From: Bergeyella_A cardium
GTDB lineage: Bacteria; Bacteroidota; Bacteroidia; Flavobacteriales; Weeksellaceae
Length of the DNA: 64,000 bases
Reading direction: 5' to 3' (one strand)
Assembly: GCF_030012605.2 (NCBI RefSeq)
Contig: NZ_CP114055.2
The notes under the pieces are model-generated. The model did no database searches and was not told where the DNA came from. It saw only the letters and a program-made list of their open reading frames with translations. Position 1 is the first letter of the stretch. Every line of letters begins with the position of its first letter. The translations under genes and the position numbers were made by a program. Of the stretch, positions 55,926 through 64,000 are shown piece after piece.

Positions 55926-57035
55926 CTACTTAGGAAGGAACTTCTTTCTTAGATAATTAGTAGCCCTTATCTCATAGTATTTATAAAACCAATAAGATAA
56001 AAGAATAGACACGCCCCAAAATGAAGTATAACAAATAACAAACATAGCCGACCAAGGTACTATATTATAATATTCATTCACATCATAATATTCTACTATT
56101 TTTGCTAACCCCATTTGCACAATACTATTAATAAGATATAATGAATATGAAGTTATACTCAAAAAAGTAATCGGTTTATATAATTTACTATTGCTGGTTT
56201 TTATAGAGTTCATATAAGGTAAAATCAATAATATGGTAATAGAAGTAATACTTAATTCTATTGTTCTGTATAAAAAGTTATTTACTCCTATAACTTTATC
56301 TAAAAAATTACTCAAAATAAAAGCAATAATCCCCATCCAAAACATTACCTTTCTATTCTTATCCCAAAAACCTCTGTAATAGAAATAAATATAGGACGCC
56401 AAAACCCCAAACATAATTCCATCTAAACGATAAAAAACTGAATATCTAATAACCTCAAAATCTTCATATTTAAAATCATTAATAGAAAATAGATATGTAA
56501 AACGAAAGAAATGGATAATAAATAACCCTCCCAAAATTATAATCAACATAATATTTTTCAGAGAGAATCTAAGGAGCTTTAATATAAAAGCAAACAACGG
56601 AAGCAATAAATAAAACCATTCTTCCACACTCAAACTCCAAGACCATTCAAAGAAACTATGCTGCATATTACTAAACAGGTTCTGGGAGAAAATTAAATAA
56701 GATATTGTATTGTATTGTATTGTATTGTATTGTATTACAAAAAGAATAATTAAAATCAAATAATAATTAGGTAAAGTTCTTGTCCATCGCTTTATCCAGA
56801 AATTTTTCATTTCTTCTAGCGAGAGACCCTTACTTTCCATTTGTTTAATAAAAATATGCCCTATAAGAAATCCACTCAAAACAAAGAAAATACCTACACC
56901 ATCATAATATAAAGCGGAATAATATTTAGCATATTTTGCAGGAATAAACTTCGCTGCGTGGGTAATCATTACAAATAGAATAGCCAGCATTCTAATAATG
57001 TCCAATCCAAAAATTCGGTCTTTTTTTATCTCCAT
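55926..57035 (-). CDS. Acyltransferase family 3 (OafA/YrhL-like) membrane protein with a pentanucleotide repeat
   Basis: 369 residues with about ten membrane segments. The N-terminal signature is GLDIIRMLAILFVMITHAAKF (given in part: LDIIRMLAILFVMITH), with FFVLSGFLIGHIF and WSLSVEEWFYLLLPLF, typical of enzymes that O-acylate LPS, capsule or peptidoglycan. Six copies of a 5-base unit (56704-56733) encode QYNTIQYNTI in a loop near residue 105; change by one unit would shift the frame. Monocistronic, divergent from the prolyl oligopeptidase gene. AT-richer than its neighbours, which suggests an accessory origin. Confidence 0.88.
   Translation of the reverse strand: MEIKKDRIFGLDIIRMLAILFVMITHAAKFIPAKYAKYYSALYYDGVGIFFVLSGFLIGHIFIKQMESKGLSLEEMKNFWIKRWTRTLPNYYLILIILFVIQYNTIQYNTISYLIFSQNLFSNMQHSFFEWSWSLSVEEWFYLLLPLFAFILKLLRFSLKNIMLIIILGGLFIIHFFRFTYLFSINDFKYEDFEVIRYSVFYRLDGIMFGVLASYIYFYYRGFWDKNRKVMFWMGIIAFILSNFLDKVIGVNNFLYRTIELSITSITILLILPYMNSIKTSNSKLYKPITFLSITSYSLYLINSIVQMGLAKIVEYYDVNEYYNIVPWSAMFVICYTSFWGVSILLSYWFYKYYEIRATNYLRKKFLPK
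56704..56733. repeat. (ATTGT)6 short sequence repeat in the acyltransferase gene
   Basis: Six perfect tandem copies of ATTGT on the plus strand (ACAAT on the coding strand), plus a partial seventh, within the reading frame. Confidence 0.95.
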
Positions 57036-57095
57036 AATACTTATTATTCTTAAATAATCAATTGTGTCGCAAAAATAAAGATTTCACATAAAACT

Positions 57096-57126
57096 ATTTC
57101 TATAATTAGAAAATTAATTATCTTTG
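57096..57126 (+). promoter_or_regulatory. Promoter of the prolyl oligopeptidase gene
   Basis: TTTC (57096-57099), 19-base spacer, TATCTTTG (57119-57126); 17 bases before the ATG. Confidence 0.7.
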
Positions 57127-57143
57127 GTCAAAATATTCTAATT

Positions 57144-59240
57144 ATGATAAAGAAAACTTTAATTTGTGCTGCTTCGGTAGCAGCATTTTCTTTTATGAAT
57201 GCACAAAAACAATACCCCCAAACCGAAAAAATTGACCATACAGATGAGTATTTCGGTGTAAAAGTTCAAGACCCTTATCGCTGGCTGGAAGACGATATGT
57301 CTGCCAAAACAAAAGATTGGGTAGAGCGTGAAGTTGCTTTCACAAATGATTATCTCTCTAAAATCCCTTTCAGAAATGAGCTTGCAAAACAGCTGAAAGA
57401 TATCTGGAACTATGAGAAAATCGGAACTCCTTTTAAGGAAGGAGAATACACTTACTTCTATAAAAATGATGGTCTGCAAGCACAATCTGTACTTTATAGA
57501 ACCGATAAAAACGGAAAAACTGAGGTATTCCTCGACCCAAATACTTTCTCTAAAGACGGAACAACCTCCCTCGCGGGAATTTCCTTTAATAAGAAAGGAA
57601 CACTTGTAGCCTATAGAATCTCTGAAGGGGGGAGCGACTGGAATAAAATCATCATCCTCGATGTAAAAACAAAAAAGCAGATTGATGATACTTTGGTAGA
57701 TGTAAAATTCTCTGGTGCTGCCTGGCTTGGAGACGAGGGCTTCTTTTATTCAAGCTATGATAAACCCGACGGCAGTGTACTTTCTGCAAAGACCGATGAC
57801 CACAAAATATACTTCCACAAGTTGGGAACCAAGCAGTCTCAGGACAAGCAACTCATTGTGAAAAAAGAAGGCAAGTGGAGATATCTCTCTGCAAGCCTTA
57901 CCGATGACGAAAGGTTCCTCATCGTCTCTGGGGCAAATGCTACCAATGGAAATGAGCTTTACATCAAAGACCTTAAGAACAAGAAAAATTCAGACTTTAT
58001 AGAAATTCAGAAAGGTTTTGATTATAATACGGGAGTTGTAGATTCCAAAGGCGATTTCATCTATGTACAAACCGATAAAAATGCTCCTAATGGAAAACTT
58101 CAAAAATTCAATATCAGTACTCCTCAGACTTGGGTAGATGTAATCCCAGAAACTCAAAATGTACTCGGTGTGTCTACTGGTGGAGGCTACATCTTTGCCA
58201 ATTATATGAAAGATGCAGTTTCTTCCATCAAACAATTTGATTACGATGGCAAGTTCATCAGAGAAATTGCTCTTCCAGGTAAAGGCTCAGCAGGAGGCTT
58301 CTATGGGAAGAAAGAGGAGAAAGACCTTTATTATTCCTTTACCAACTACATTACTCCAAGCACTTCTTTCAAGTTTAATGTAGAGACGGGCGTATCCGAA
58401 GTTTATCAAAAGGCAAAAGTAAAATTCAACCCTGAAAACTATGTGAGTGAGCAGATTTTCTACACCTCTAAAGACGGAACAAAAGTACCGATGATAATCA
58501 GCTATAAGAAAGGCTTGAAACGCAATGGTAAGAACCCTACCATCCTCTACGGATATGGCGGTTTTAATGCTTCTATGACGCCTTACTTCTCTGTAATCAA
58601 TGCGATTTGGATGGAAAATGGTGGCGTTTATGCCGTTCCAAACATCCGTGGAGGCGGTGAATACGGAAAAGACTGGTACAATGCAGGAACCAAGATGCAG
58701 AAGAAGAATGTGTTTAATGACTTCATCGCTGCGGGAGAATATCTCCAAAAGAATGGATATACCTCTAAAAAATACTTAGCGATTTCTGGAGGGTCTAATG
58801 GCGGACTACTCGTAGGTGCCGTTATGACGATGAGACCAGACCTCGCTCGTGTAGCATTCCCAGCCGTAGGCGTACTGGATATGCTCAGATATAATAAGTT
58901 TACCGCAGGAGCAGGTTGGGCGTATGACTACGGAACCGCCGAAGACAGTAAAGAAATGTTCGAGTATCTGAAATCTTACTCCCCTCTGCACAATGTAAAA
59001 AAAGGGGTATGCTACCCATCTACTCTTATTACTACTGGCGACCACGATGACCGTGTAGTACCTGCCCACTCCTTTAAGTTTGCTGCAGAGCTTCAAGCGA
59101 AGCAGTCTTGTAAAAATCCTGTGCTCATCCGTATAGAGGTAAATGCAGGGCACGGTGCAGGGCGCTCCACAGAGCAAATCATCAATGAAGCTGCCGATAA
59201 AATGGGCTTTGCTCTCTATGAAATGCACCGTAGCCGGTGA
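57144..59240 (+). CDS. Prolyl oligopeptidase family serine peptidase (S9A), secreted
   Basis: 698 residues. Signal peptide MIKKTLICAASVAAFSFMNAQ. The N-terminal beta-propeller covers ~residues 90-430. The alpha/beta hydrolase domain holds the triad: Ser551 in GGSNGG, Asp in GDHDDRVVP (residues 635-636), and His670 in NAGHGAG. YGYGGFNASM and NIRGGGEYG are further S9A motifs. It cleaves short proline-containing peptides, here probably in the periplasm. Its C-terminus (HRSR) overlaps a small palindrome. Confidence 0.95.
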   Translation: MIKKTLICAASVAAFSFMNAQKQYPQTEKIDHTDEYFGVKVQDPYRWLEDDMSAKTKDWVEREVAFTNDYLSKIPFRNELAKQLKDIWNYEKIGTPFKEGEYTYFYKNDGLQAQSVLYRTDKNGKTEVFLDPNTFSKDGTTSLAGISFNKKGTLVAYRISEGGSDWNKIIILDVKTKKQIDDTLVDVKFSGAAWLGDEGFFYSSYDKPDGSVLSAKTDDHKIYFHKLGTKQSQDKQLIVKKEGKWRYLSASLTDDERFLIVSGANATNGNELYIKDLKNKKNSDFIEIQKGFDYNTGVVDSKGDFIYVQTDKNAPNGKLQKFNISTPQTWVDVIPETQNVLGVSTGGGYIFANYMKDAVSSIKQFDYDGKFIREIALPGKGSAGGFYGKKEEKDLYYSFTNYITPSTSFKFNVETGVSEVYQKAKVKFNPENYVSEQIFYTSKDGTKVPMIISYKKGLKRNGKNPTILYGYGGFNASMTPYFSVINAIWMENGGVYAVPNIRGGGEYGKDWYNAGTKMQKKNVFNDFIAAGEYLQKNGYTSKKYLAISGGSNGGLLVGAVMTMRPDLARVAFPAVGVLDMLRYNKFTAGAGWAYDYGTAEDSKEMFEYLKSYSPLHNVKKGVCYPSTLITTGDHDDRVVPAHSFKFAAELQAKQSCKNPVLIRIEVNAGHGAGRSTEQIINEAADKMGFALYEMHRSR

Positions 59241-59257
59241 GGTAGACCGTAGCCGGT
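59226..59257. repeat. Tandem ACCGTAGCCGGT motif at the end of the peptidase gene
   Basis: CACCG-TAGC-CGGTG (59226-59239) and ACCG-TAGC-CGGT (59246-59257) are two self-complementary copies separated by six bases; similar in build to the AGC-loop palindromes elsewhere in the window. Confidence 0.55.
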
Positions 59258-59330
59258 CGGGCACTTACCCACTGGCGTGGGGAGCACTTAGGACAAACTA
59301 AGGGCTAAAAGCTAACATCTAAGAACAATA

Positions 59331-59374
59331 AAAAGGTTACGGGCGACCCAGAGGGTCGCCCGTAACCTTTTTAT
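59331..59374 (+). terminator. Strong terminator after the prolyl oligopeptidase gene
   Basis: A 19-bp perfect stem (59331-59349 with 59353-59371) with an AGA loop, core GGTTACGGGCGACCC, then TT. The rest of the 416-base gap to 59656 holds no gene I can support. Confidence 0.92.
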
Positions 59375-59656
59375 AAACCACTTAATATAAAACACAAATC
59401 TATTTATTACTTCTCTCCTTTCCCAAAAGGGAAAGCATATACAACAGATATACTAACTTTTAAAACAAATTTTTAATAAAAATATCACGCTTAAATACGC
59501 AACCCTGCCCAAAAGTTATCATTTTTAAATCTTTACTCTATGAAAGATGTAAAATGAAGTACAATTAGTATTTATCATTAACCTTAAATAGCTATACAGA
59601 AATAACTCCAGCTTATAAAAACCAGAGTTATTACATTATTTTTGTTAGTAGTGCTA

Positions 59657-59860
59657 TTAAGCCTCTTCGGAAGTAGCTACTTCTTTTTCTAATACTACTT
59701 TACCTCTGTAGTAGAGTTTTCCTTCGTGCCAGTGAGCTCTGTGGTAAAGGTGTAACTCACCAGTAGTTGAATCTTTTGCTAACTGAGGAGCAACCGCTTT
59801 GTAGTGGGTTCTTCTCTTATCTCTTCTTGTAGCAGACTGTCTTCTCTTTGGATGTGCCAT
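59657..59860 (-). CDS. rpmF: 50S ribosomal protein L32
   Basis: 67 residues: MAHPKRRQSATRRDKRRTHY, then KDSTTGELHLYHRAHWHEG and a C-terminal extension EKEVATSEEA. No zinc-binding Cys pairs. It follows the DUF177 gene, the usual bacterial pairing. Confidence 0.97.
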   Translation of the reverse strand: MAHPKRRQSATRRDKRRTHYKAVAPQLAKDSTTGELHLYHRAHWHEGKLYYRGKVVLEKEVATSEEA

Positions 59861-59916
59861 TTCTAATATTTTTTATTATTTGATGATGAGCGGGGCTATC
59901 CCACTACTATAATATT

Positions 59917-60441
59917 TTAATTTTTCAATTTTCTTAATGCTTCCCATCTCGGGTCTATCTCCCCTTCGGGTTCTTCTTTATCATTTTGAGCGGTTGGACT
60001 AAACTTTTCCAAAAGTTCAAAATCTTTATCGGAGAGGTTGGGTGAGATTTTCTTCATCGGGACAGCGAGCATTACAGACTCATAAATAAGCTGTGCAATA
60101 TTAAACGCATAATCCTGATGAGGAATCGTGATCACTTCTTCATTGGAGTCATCATAGTCTTCTCCAAACTTTACCAAGATGTTTATATTCTCGTCTATGG
60201 GATAGCTAAACTCCTCCCCTGTAATATCACATTCAAGGTTGATAGTCCCCAGAGTTTGAATATTAAACTCTAAAAAAGTACTGTGCTTCTCCAAAAACAC
60301 CTTTATATTGAGTTTTGGAGCTGTAAATTCTTTTTCAGTGTCAAAAAGCTCAAAGAACGCCTGAGTGATTTCAAAATCAAACTCGTGCTTCCCATTTTTA
60401 AGACCAACAAACGCTATGTCGTAGTTTCTAATCTTGTCCAT
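59917..60441 (-). CDS. DUF177 (YceD-like) protein
   Basis: 174 residues from ATG 60441 (MDKIRNYDIAFVGLKNGKHE). An in-frame GTG at 60456 lies right beside the TATTTTTG -7 element (60461-60454), so it is not used. DUF177 motif GTINLECDITGEEFSYPID and the acidic VKFGEDYDD. In other bacteria YceD is linked to 23S rRNA/ribosome assembly and is encoded with rpmF, as here (56-base gap). Confidence 0.9.
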   Translation of the reverse strand: MDKIRNYDIAFVGLKNGKHEFDFEITQAFFELFDTEKEFTAPKLNIKVFLEKHSTFLEFNIQTLGTINLECDITGEEFSYPIDENINILVKFGEDYDDSNEEVITIPHQDYAFNIAQLIYESVMLAVPMKKISPNLSDKDFELLEKFSPTAQNDKEEPEGEIDPRWEALRKLKN

Positions 60442-60580
60442 AAAATGAGTGTGCAAAAATAAAGTTTTTTTTTATTCTCACAAATATACTTTTAGTTTTT
60501 TAGCGAGAATCTATTATTAATAATTCAATCACTTAAAAGACACCTAAAATCTATGGTAAAACCTCCCATACCACGGATGA

Positions 60581-62050
60581 CTAATAAGTATAAGTAGTGC
60601 CCTCTCGGGAGTCTTTCAGTTGAATGCCTGCTTCCAGTAGTTTATCTCTAATCTGATCGGAGAGCTCAAAGTTTTTCGCCTTCCGAGCCTGGTTCCTAAG
60701 CTCTATAAGCACTTGAATGGTAGAATCCAGCTTTTCATTAGCGTTTTCTTCTATCTGCTGTAGCCCAAGCACATCATATACAAAGGCGTGCATCAAGTGT
60801 TTTAGTTCGTCTGTATCAGATGTAGAGAGGTGAGATTTACCATCTTTAATGCTGAATATGAGCTTAACCACATCAAAAAGGTGAGCGATGAGGATAGGTG
60901 AATTGAAATCATCCATAAGAGCTGCATAACACTTATCTTTCCATTCTGCAAGTGTGAATGAAGAGTTTTCGCCCTCTCCTTCATAATCATTTAGGATTTT
61001 AAGTGCTTCCATCATTCGGTTAAAACCTTTTTCACTGGCTAGTAATGCCTCGTTGGACAAATCTACCACACTTCTATAATGCGCTTGAAGGAAGAAAAAT
61101 CGGATAACGGACGGGTGGAAGCCTTTCTCAAAGAAAGTATTTTCTCCCGTGATAAGTTCCATTGGAAGAATGGTATTCCCTGTGGATTTAGACATTTTCT
61201 GGCCATTCATTGTGAGCATATTGGCGTGCATCCAATAATTCACTGGTGAGGTACCATTGCAGCCCTTGCCCTGTGCTATTTCGCACTCGTGATGTGGGAA
61301 TTTCAGATCCATACCACCACCGTGTATGTCAAACTTATCACCGAGATATTTGGTACTCATCGCTGTACATTCGAGATGCCAACCTGGGAAGCCTTCGCCC
61401 CAAGGCGAAGGCCACTTCATAATATGCTCTGGCGAAGCCTTTTTCCAGAGGGCAAAATCCTGCGGATTTTTCTTCTCGCCCTGCCCATCCAAATCTCGGG
61501 TATTGGCAAAAAGCTCCTCAATATTCCTTTTGGAGAGTTCGCCGTAGTTTAAGCCCCGCCTATTGTATTCCAGCACATCAAAGTAGACAGAACCGTTGCT
61601 CTCGTATGCCAATCCTTTATCAATAAGAATTTTTGCAAGCTCCAGCTGCTCTATGATATGCCCAGTAGCGGTAGGCTCTATATTGGGAGGGAGGTTATTA
61701 AAGAGCTTCAGCACATCGTGGAAGTTCACCGTATATTTCTGGACGATTTCCATTGGCTCGAGCTTTTCCAATCGGGATTGCTTTACGAATCTGTCATTAT
61801 TCACATCGCCATCATCGGTTAAGTGCCCAGCATCGGTGATATTCCTTACATAGCGAACCTTATACCCGAGGTGAGTAAGCGCACGGTAGATAAAATCAAA
61901 GGACATAAAAGTACGCACATTGCCCATATGCACATTAGAATAGACCGTAGGCCCACAGACATACATACCGACATTTCCTTCTAAAATGGGCTTAAAGATT
62001 TCCTTCTCTCCACTAAGGGAATTGTATATTTTCAGTTGATGATTTTCCAT
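60581..62050 (-). CDS. cysS: Cysteine--tRNA ligase
   Basis: 489 residues, standard. The HIGH-type motif is VHMGNVRT after the zinc-binding YVCGPTVYS; WHLECTAMS and HGGGMDLKFPHHECEIAQ are CysRS signatures; KMSKS is exact in GQKMSKSTGN. It lies 23 bases downstream of folE on the same strand, so they are probably co-transcribed. Confidence 0.97.
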   Translation of the reverse strand: MENHQLKIYNSLSGEKEIFKPILEGNVGMYVCGPTVYSNVHMGNVRTFMSFDFIYRALTHLGYKVRYVRNITDAGHLTDDGDVNNDRFVKQSRLEKLEPMEIVQKYTVNFHDVLKLFNNLPPNIEPTATGHIIEQLELAKILIDKGLAYESNGSVYFDVLEYNRRGLNYGELSKRNIEELFANTRDLDGQGEKKNPQDFALWKKASPEHIMKWPSPWGEGFPGWHLECTAMSTKYLGDKFDIHGGGMDLKFPHHECEIAQGKGCNGTSPVNYWMHANMLTMNGQKMSKSTGNTILPMELITGENTFFEKGFHPSVIRFFFLQAHYRSVVDLSNEALLASEKGFNRMMEALKILNDYEGEGENSSFTLAEWKDKCYAALMDDFNSPILIAHLFDVVKLIFSIKDGKSHLSTSDTDELKHLMHAFVYDVLGLQQIEENANEKLDSTIQVLIELRNQARKAKNFELSDQIRDKLLEAGIQLKDSREGTTYTY

Positions 62051-62073
62051 AAAATTGATTTAAAAAAAATGTA

Positions 62074-62736
62074 TTAAACAAGTGAGCTCATCCCCACATA
62101 ATGCAGAAACTCCTGACGGGTAATAGGGTTGGTACGGAAGATTCCGCTCAACTCTGCGGTTATGGTGGAGCTCTGCGTATCCTTTATCCCCCGGCAATTT
62201 ACACAGAGGTGTTTTGCATCTATTATACAGGCTACATCTTTGGTTCCAAGGGCTTCTTTCATCGCATCTACAATCTGCATTGTGAGCCGCTCCTGCACCT
62301 GCGGCCGCTTGGCGTAATAATCTACGATTCTATTGATTTTAGACAGGCCAATCACCTCCCCATTAGAAATATACGCTATATGCGCCTTTCCGATAATCGG
62401 TAGGAAATGATGCTCGCAAAAAGAATAAACCGTGATATCTTTCTCTACCAGCATCTGGCGATACTTATACTTATTGGTAAAGGTAGAGATGCCGGGCTTA
62501 TTCTCCGGCAGCAAGCCTCCGAATATTTCATTTACGAACATTTTTGCCACTCGTTTCGGGGAGTCTCTCAGCGAGTCGTCTGTCATATCCATCCCCAGCG
62601 TGTGCATTATCTCTGCAAAGTGTTTTTCTATCTTCTGAATTTTCTCTTCAGGGCTCAGCAGGAAAGCATCTTCCCTTAGAGGGGTGTGCTCCTTACCTGT
62701 AAAGAGGTCATCATCAATATCAAAATTATCTATCAT
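62074..62736 (-). CDS. folE: GTP cyclohydrolase I
   Basis: 220 residues from ATG 62736 (MIDNFDIDDDLFTGKEHTPL). The longest frame extends 24 codons further upstream to 62808, giving a hydrophobic stretch, but a TATTTTTG -7 element (62764-62757) lies inside it, so the internal ATG is preferred and the enzyme is cytosolic. It makes 7,8-dihydroneopterin triphosphate for folate (or queuosine) synthesis. Zinc and catalytic residues are seen in FCEHHFLPIIGKAHIAY and HLCVNCRGI; QERLT and STITAEL are also conserved. Confidence 0.95.
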   Translation of the reverse strand: MIDNFDIDDDLFTGKEHTPLREDAFLLSPEEKIQKIEKHFAEIMHTLGMDMTDDSLRDSPKRVAKMFVNEIFGGLLPENKPGISTFTNKYKYRQMLVEKDITVYSFCEHHFLPIIGKAHIAYISNGEVIGLSKINRIVDYYAKRPQVQERLTMQIVDAMKEALGTKDVACIIDAKHLCVNCRGIKDTQSSTITAELSGIFRTNPITRQEFLHYVGMSSLV

Positions 62737-62888
62737 AATAAGGATTAATACGGTTGCAAAAATAAGGATTAAAATAAGATTTTGAAGATGAGTATTTAAT
62801 TTATTCACCTTATATAATCTATTCTCTTTTTTATATCACAATAGAAAATATAAATCACTATCATTCCCAGTATCCCAAAAGAATATTA

Positions 62889-62896
62889 TAGTTTTG
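62889..62896 (+). promoter_or_regulatory. -7 element of the 62947 surface protein gene
   Basis: TAGTTTTG, 50 bases before the ATG. No clear -33 element. Confidence 0.45.
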
Positions 62897-62946
62897 CGCA
62901 CTTTTTTAAGTAGAATATTAACAACATAAATTATACATTATTACTT

Positions 62947-64000
62947 ATGAGTACAAAACTATTTTTGAATGCAGCCGTTGCCTGCTTCTTAGGAATTACT
63001 GCTAACAGCTTTGCACAAAGCACTCCTGCAGCTCCTCAAAAAGAGGATGTTGGGAGAATAGGTATCAACTCTATTTCCCCAAGAGCTACATTGGATATAG
63101 AGGTTAAAACCACTGATGAAACAGCTAACCAGGGTATCATTATCCCAAACCTGAGCAAAGTAAGTATTGCTAAAATAACAGAACCTGTAGAATCCACATT
63201 AGTATATATCAGCAATGTAGATAATTATACCGAAGGACAAAATACCACAGCTGATGCTCTTGTAGCAAATGTAAATGCAAAAGGCTTCTACTTCTACGAT
63301 GGTACTACTTGGCAGCCGCTACAAAAAACAGCACCCAAACTTGACTATATCATAAGTGCAGATGGTACTGTACTAATGCAATGGTTAAATAAATACACCC
63401 AGAATATAGATATGAATCAATATTCTGATATGGCAAATGTAACTACTATAAGCGAAAGATTATTACAAAACTCTGGTGGTATTAAGACATTTATTATAAA
63501 AGATGGTGTTACTAAAATAGGTAATTATGCCTTTCAAAATACTAAAGACTTAAAGGTAACCATCCCCCAATCTGTAACTGAAATAGAAGAGCACGCTTTT
63601 GAAGAGAATAAAGGGGTAACTGAACTCAATCTTCCTAATTTAAAAATTGCAGAAGATGGTATATTCCAAAAAAGCAATTTAAAAAGTATTGACTTATCTC
63701 AACTAACTACGATTAAGAAAAATGCATTCTCATACACCAAACTACTAACTACCGCCAATTTCCCTTCTGTAACCTCTGTAGGCAAAAGTGCTTTTGAAGA
63801 CAGCAATCTCTCTAATATCAGCTTACCAGAAGCTACCTTAATAGGGAGCTGGGCTTTTTATAACACTCATTTAACAAACATTTCGGCTCCAAAAGTTACT
63901 ACTATTGGAGAAAGGGCTTTTGGGGGCTCTAAAATAACAGATATAAACTTCCCTGAAGTCACTTCAATAGGTTGGTATGCATTCTCTGGAACAAAACTAA
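62947..64000 (+). CDS. Leucine-rich repeat (LRR_5/BspA-type) surface protein, 3' end outside window
   Basis: Open from ATG 62947 to the window edge (351 codons). Signal peptide ending FAQ at ~residue 25. The N-terminal module is shared with the 8785 and 13613 proteins: IGINSISPRATLDIE, GIIIPNLSKVSIAKI, STLVYISN, KGFYFYDGTTWQPL. From residue ~150 there are LRR_5 repeats of ~23 residues, for example IKDGVTKIGNYAFQNT, VTSVGKSAFEDSNLSNI and VTTIGERAFGGSKITDI. BspA-type LRRs are surface adhesins in other Bacteroidota. It is divergent from folE. Confidence 0.88.
   Translation, partial: MSTKLFLNAAVACFLGITANSFAQSTPAAPQKEDVGRIGINSISPRATLDIEVKTTDETANQGIIIPNLSKVSIAKITEPVESTLVYISNVDNYTEGQNTTADALVANVNAKGFYFYDGTTWQPLQKTAPKLDYIISADGTVLMQWLNKYTQNIDMNQYSDMANVTTISERLLQNSGGIKTFIIKDGVTKIGNYAFQNTKDLKVTIPQSVTEIEEHAFEENKGVTELNLPNLKIAEDGIFQKSNLKSIDLSQLTTIKKNAFSYTKLLTTANFPSVTSVGKSAFEDSNLSNISLPEATLIGSWAFYNTHLTNISAPKVTTIGERAFGGSKITDINFPEVTSIGWYAFSGTKL

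Noticed and set aside
62737..62808. Hydrophobic N-terminal extension of FolE as a membrane anchor
   Set aside because: The extension contains the TATTTTTG promoter element and is absent from the family; the internal ATG gives the normal length.

Overview
This is an AT-rich chromosomal window from a member of the Bacteroidota, most likely a flavobacterium of the Weeksellaceae (Chryseobacterium/Riemerella type); the genus cannot be fixed from the sequence alone. The evidence is a SusC/SusD pair, type IX secretion (T9SS) components and a T9SS sorting tail, Flavobacteriia-type small proteins, the ribosomal cluster rpmB-rpmG-DUF4295-ftsY, promoters of the TTTG-N19-TAnnTTTG type, and almost no Shine-Dalgarno sequences. 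I see no rRNA, tRNA, CRISPR array, transposase or prophage block.

Layout. 1-7224: end of sdhA, sdhB, ribH with a TPR membrane protein, apt, a lipoprotein preceded by a 42-bp palindromic repeat array, and a PorW/SprE-like T9SS lipoprotein. 7371-8309: prs. 8495-16542: an accessory surface-protein island. It holds two convergent gene pairs, each a Peptidase_S74 (intramolecular chaperone) protein followed by a large secreted protein, plus two more secreted proteins; several share an N-terminal module with interchangeable C-termini. 16679-24018: gltX, acn, ribBA, a small membrane protein and fumC. 24170-27788: a secreted zinc metalloprotease and a T9SS-sorted protein. 27993-28949: accA. 29031-32182: a divergent pair of envelope genes, both frameshifted. 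32305-38029: recN, DUF4835/PorD-like, coaBC and a DUF6909-like protein. 38451-42744: a SusC (frameshifted)/SusD locus. 42855-46556: a 2-hydroxyacid dehydrogenase, a serine hydrolase and two lipoproteins, one with a duplicated six-cysteine motif. 46843-50541: ftsY, the small ribosomal protein cluster, DUF3109, DUF6427 and a small membrane protein. 50620-55391: a glycosyltransferase, a 21-bp repeat array, waaA, an HU-domain protein and pgi. 55926-57035: an acyltransferase carrying a pentanucleotide repeat. 57144-59240: prolyl oligopeptidase. 59657-62736: rpmF, DUF177, cysS, folE. From 62947 an LRR surface protein runs off the window end.

How the genes fit together. The conserved genes are central metabolism (TCA enzymes SdhAB, Acn and FumC; Pgi; Prs/Apt; riboflavin, folate and CoA synthesis; AccA), translation and SRP targeting. 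The accessory genes concern the cell surface: T9SS parts and a T9SS client, adhesin-like proteins, nutrient-uptake barrels and a polysaccharide acyltransferase. Possible sources of variation (coding repeats, a short sequence repeat, homopolymer tracts, frameshifts) are concentrated in these surface genes. In about ten cases the longest reading frame begins at, or upstream of, a -7 promoter element (usually at a TTG or GTG); I have moved those starts to the next ATG.
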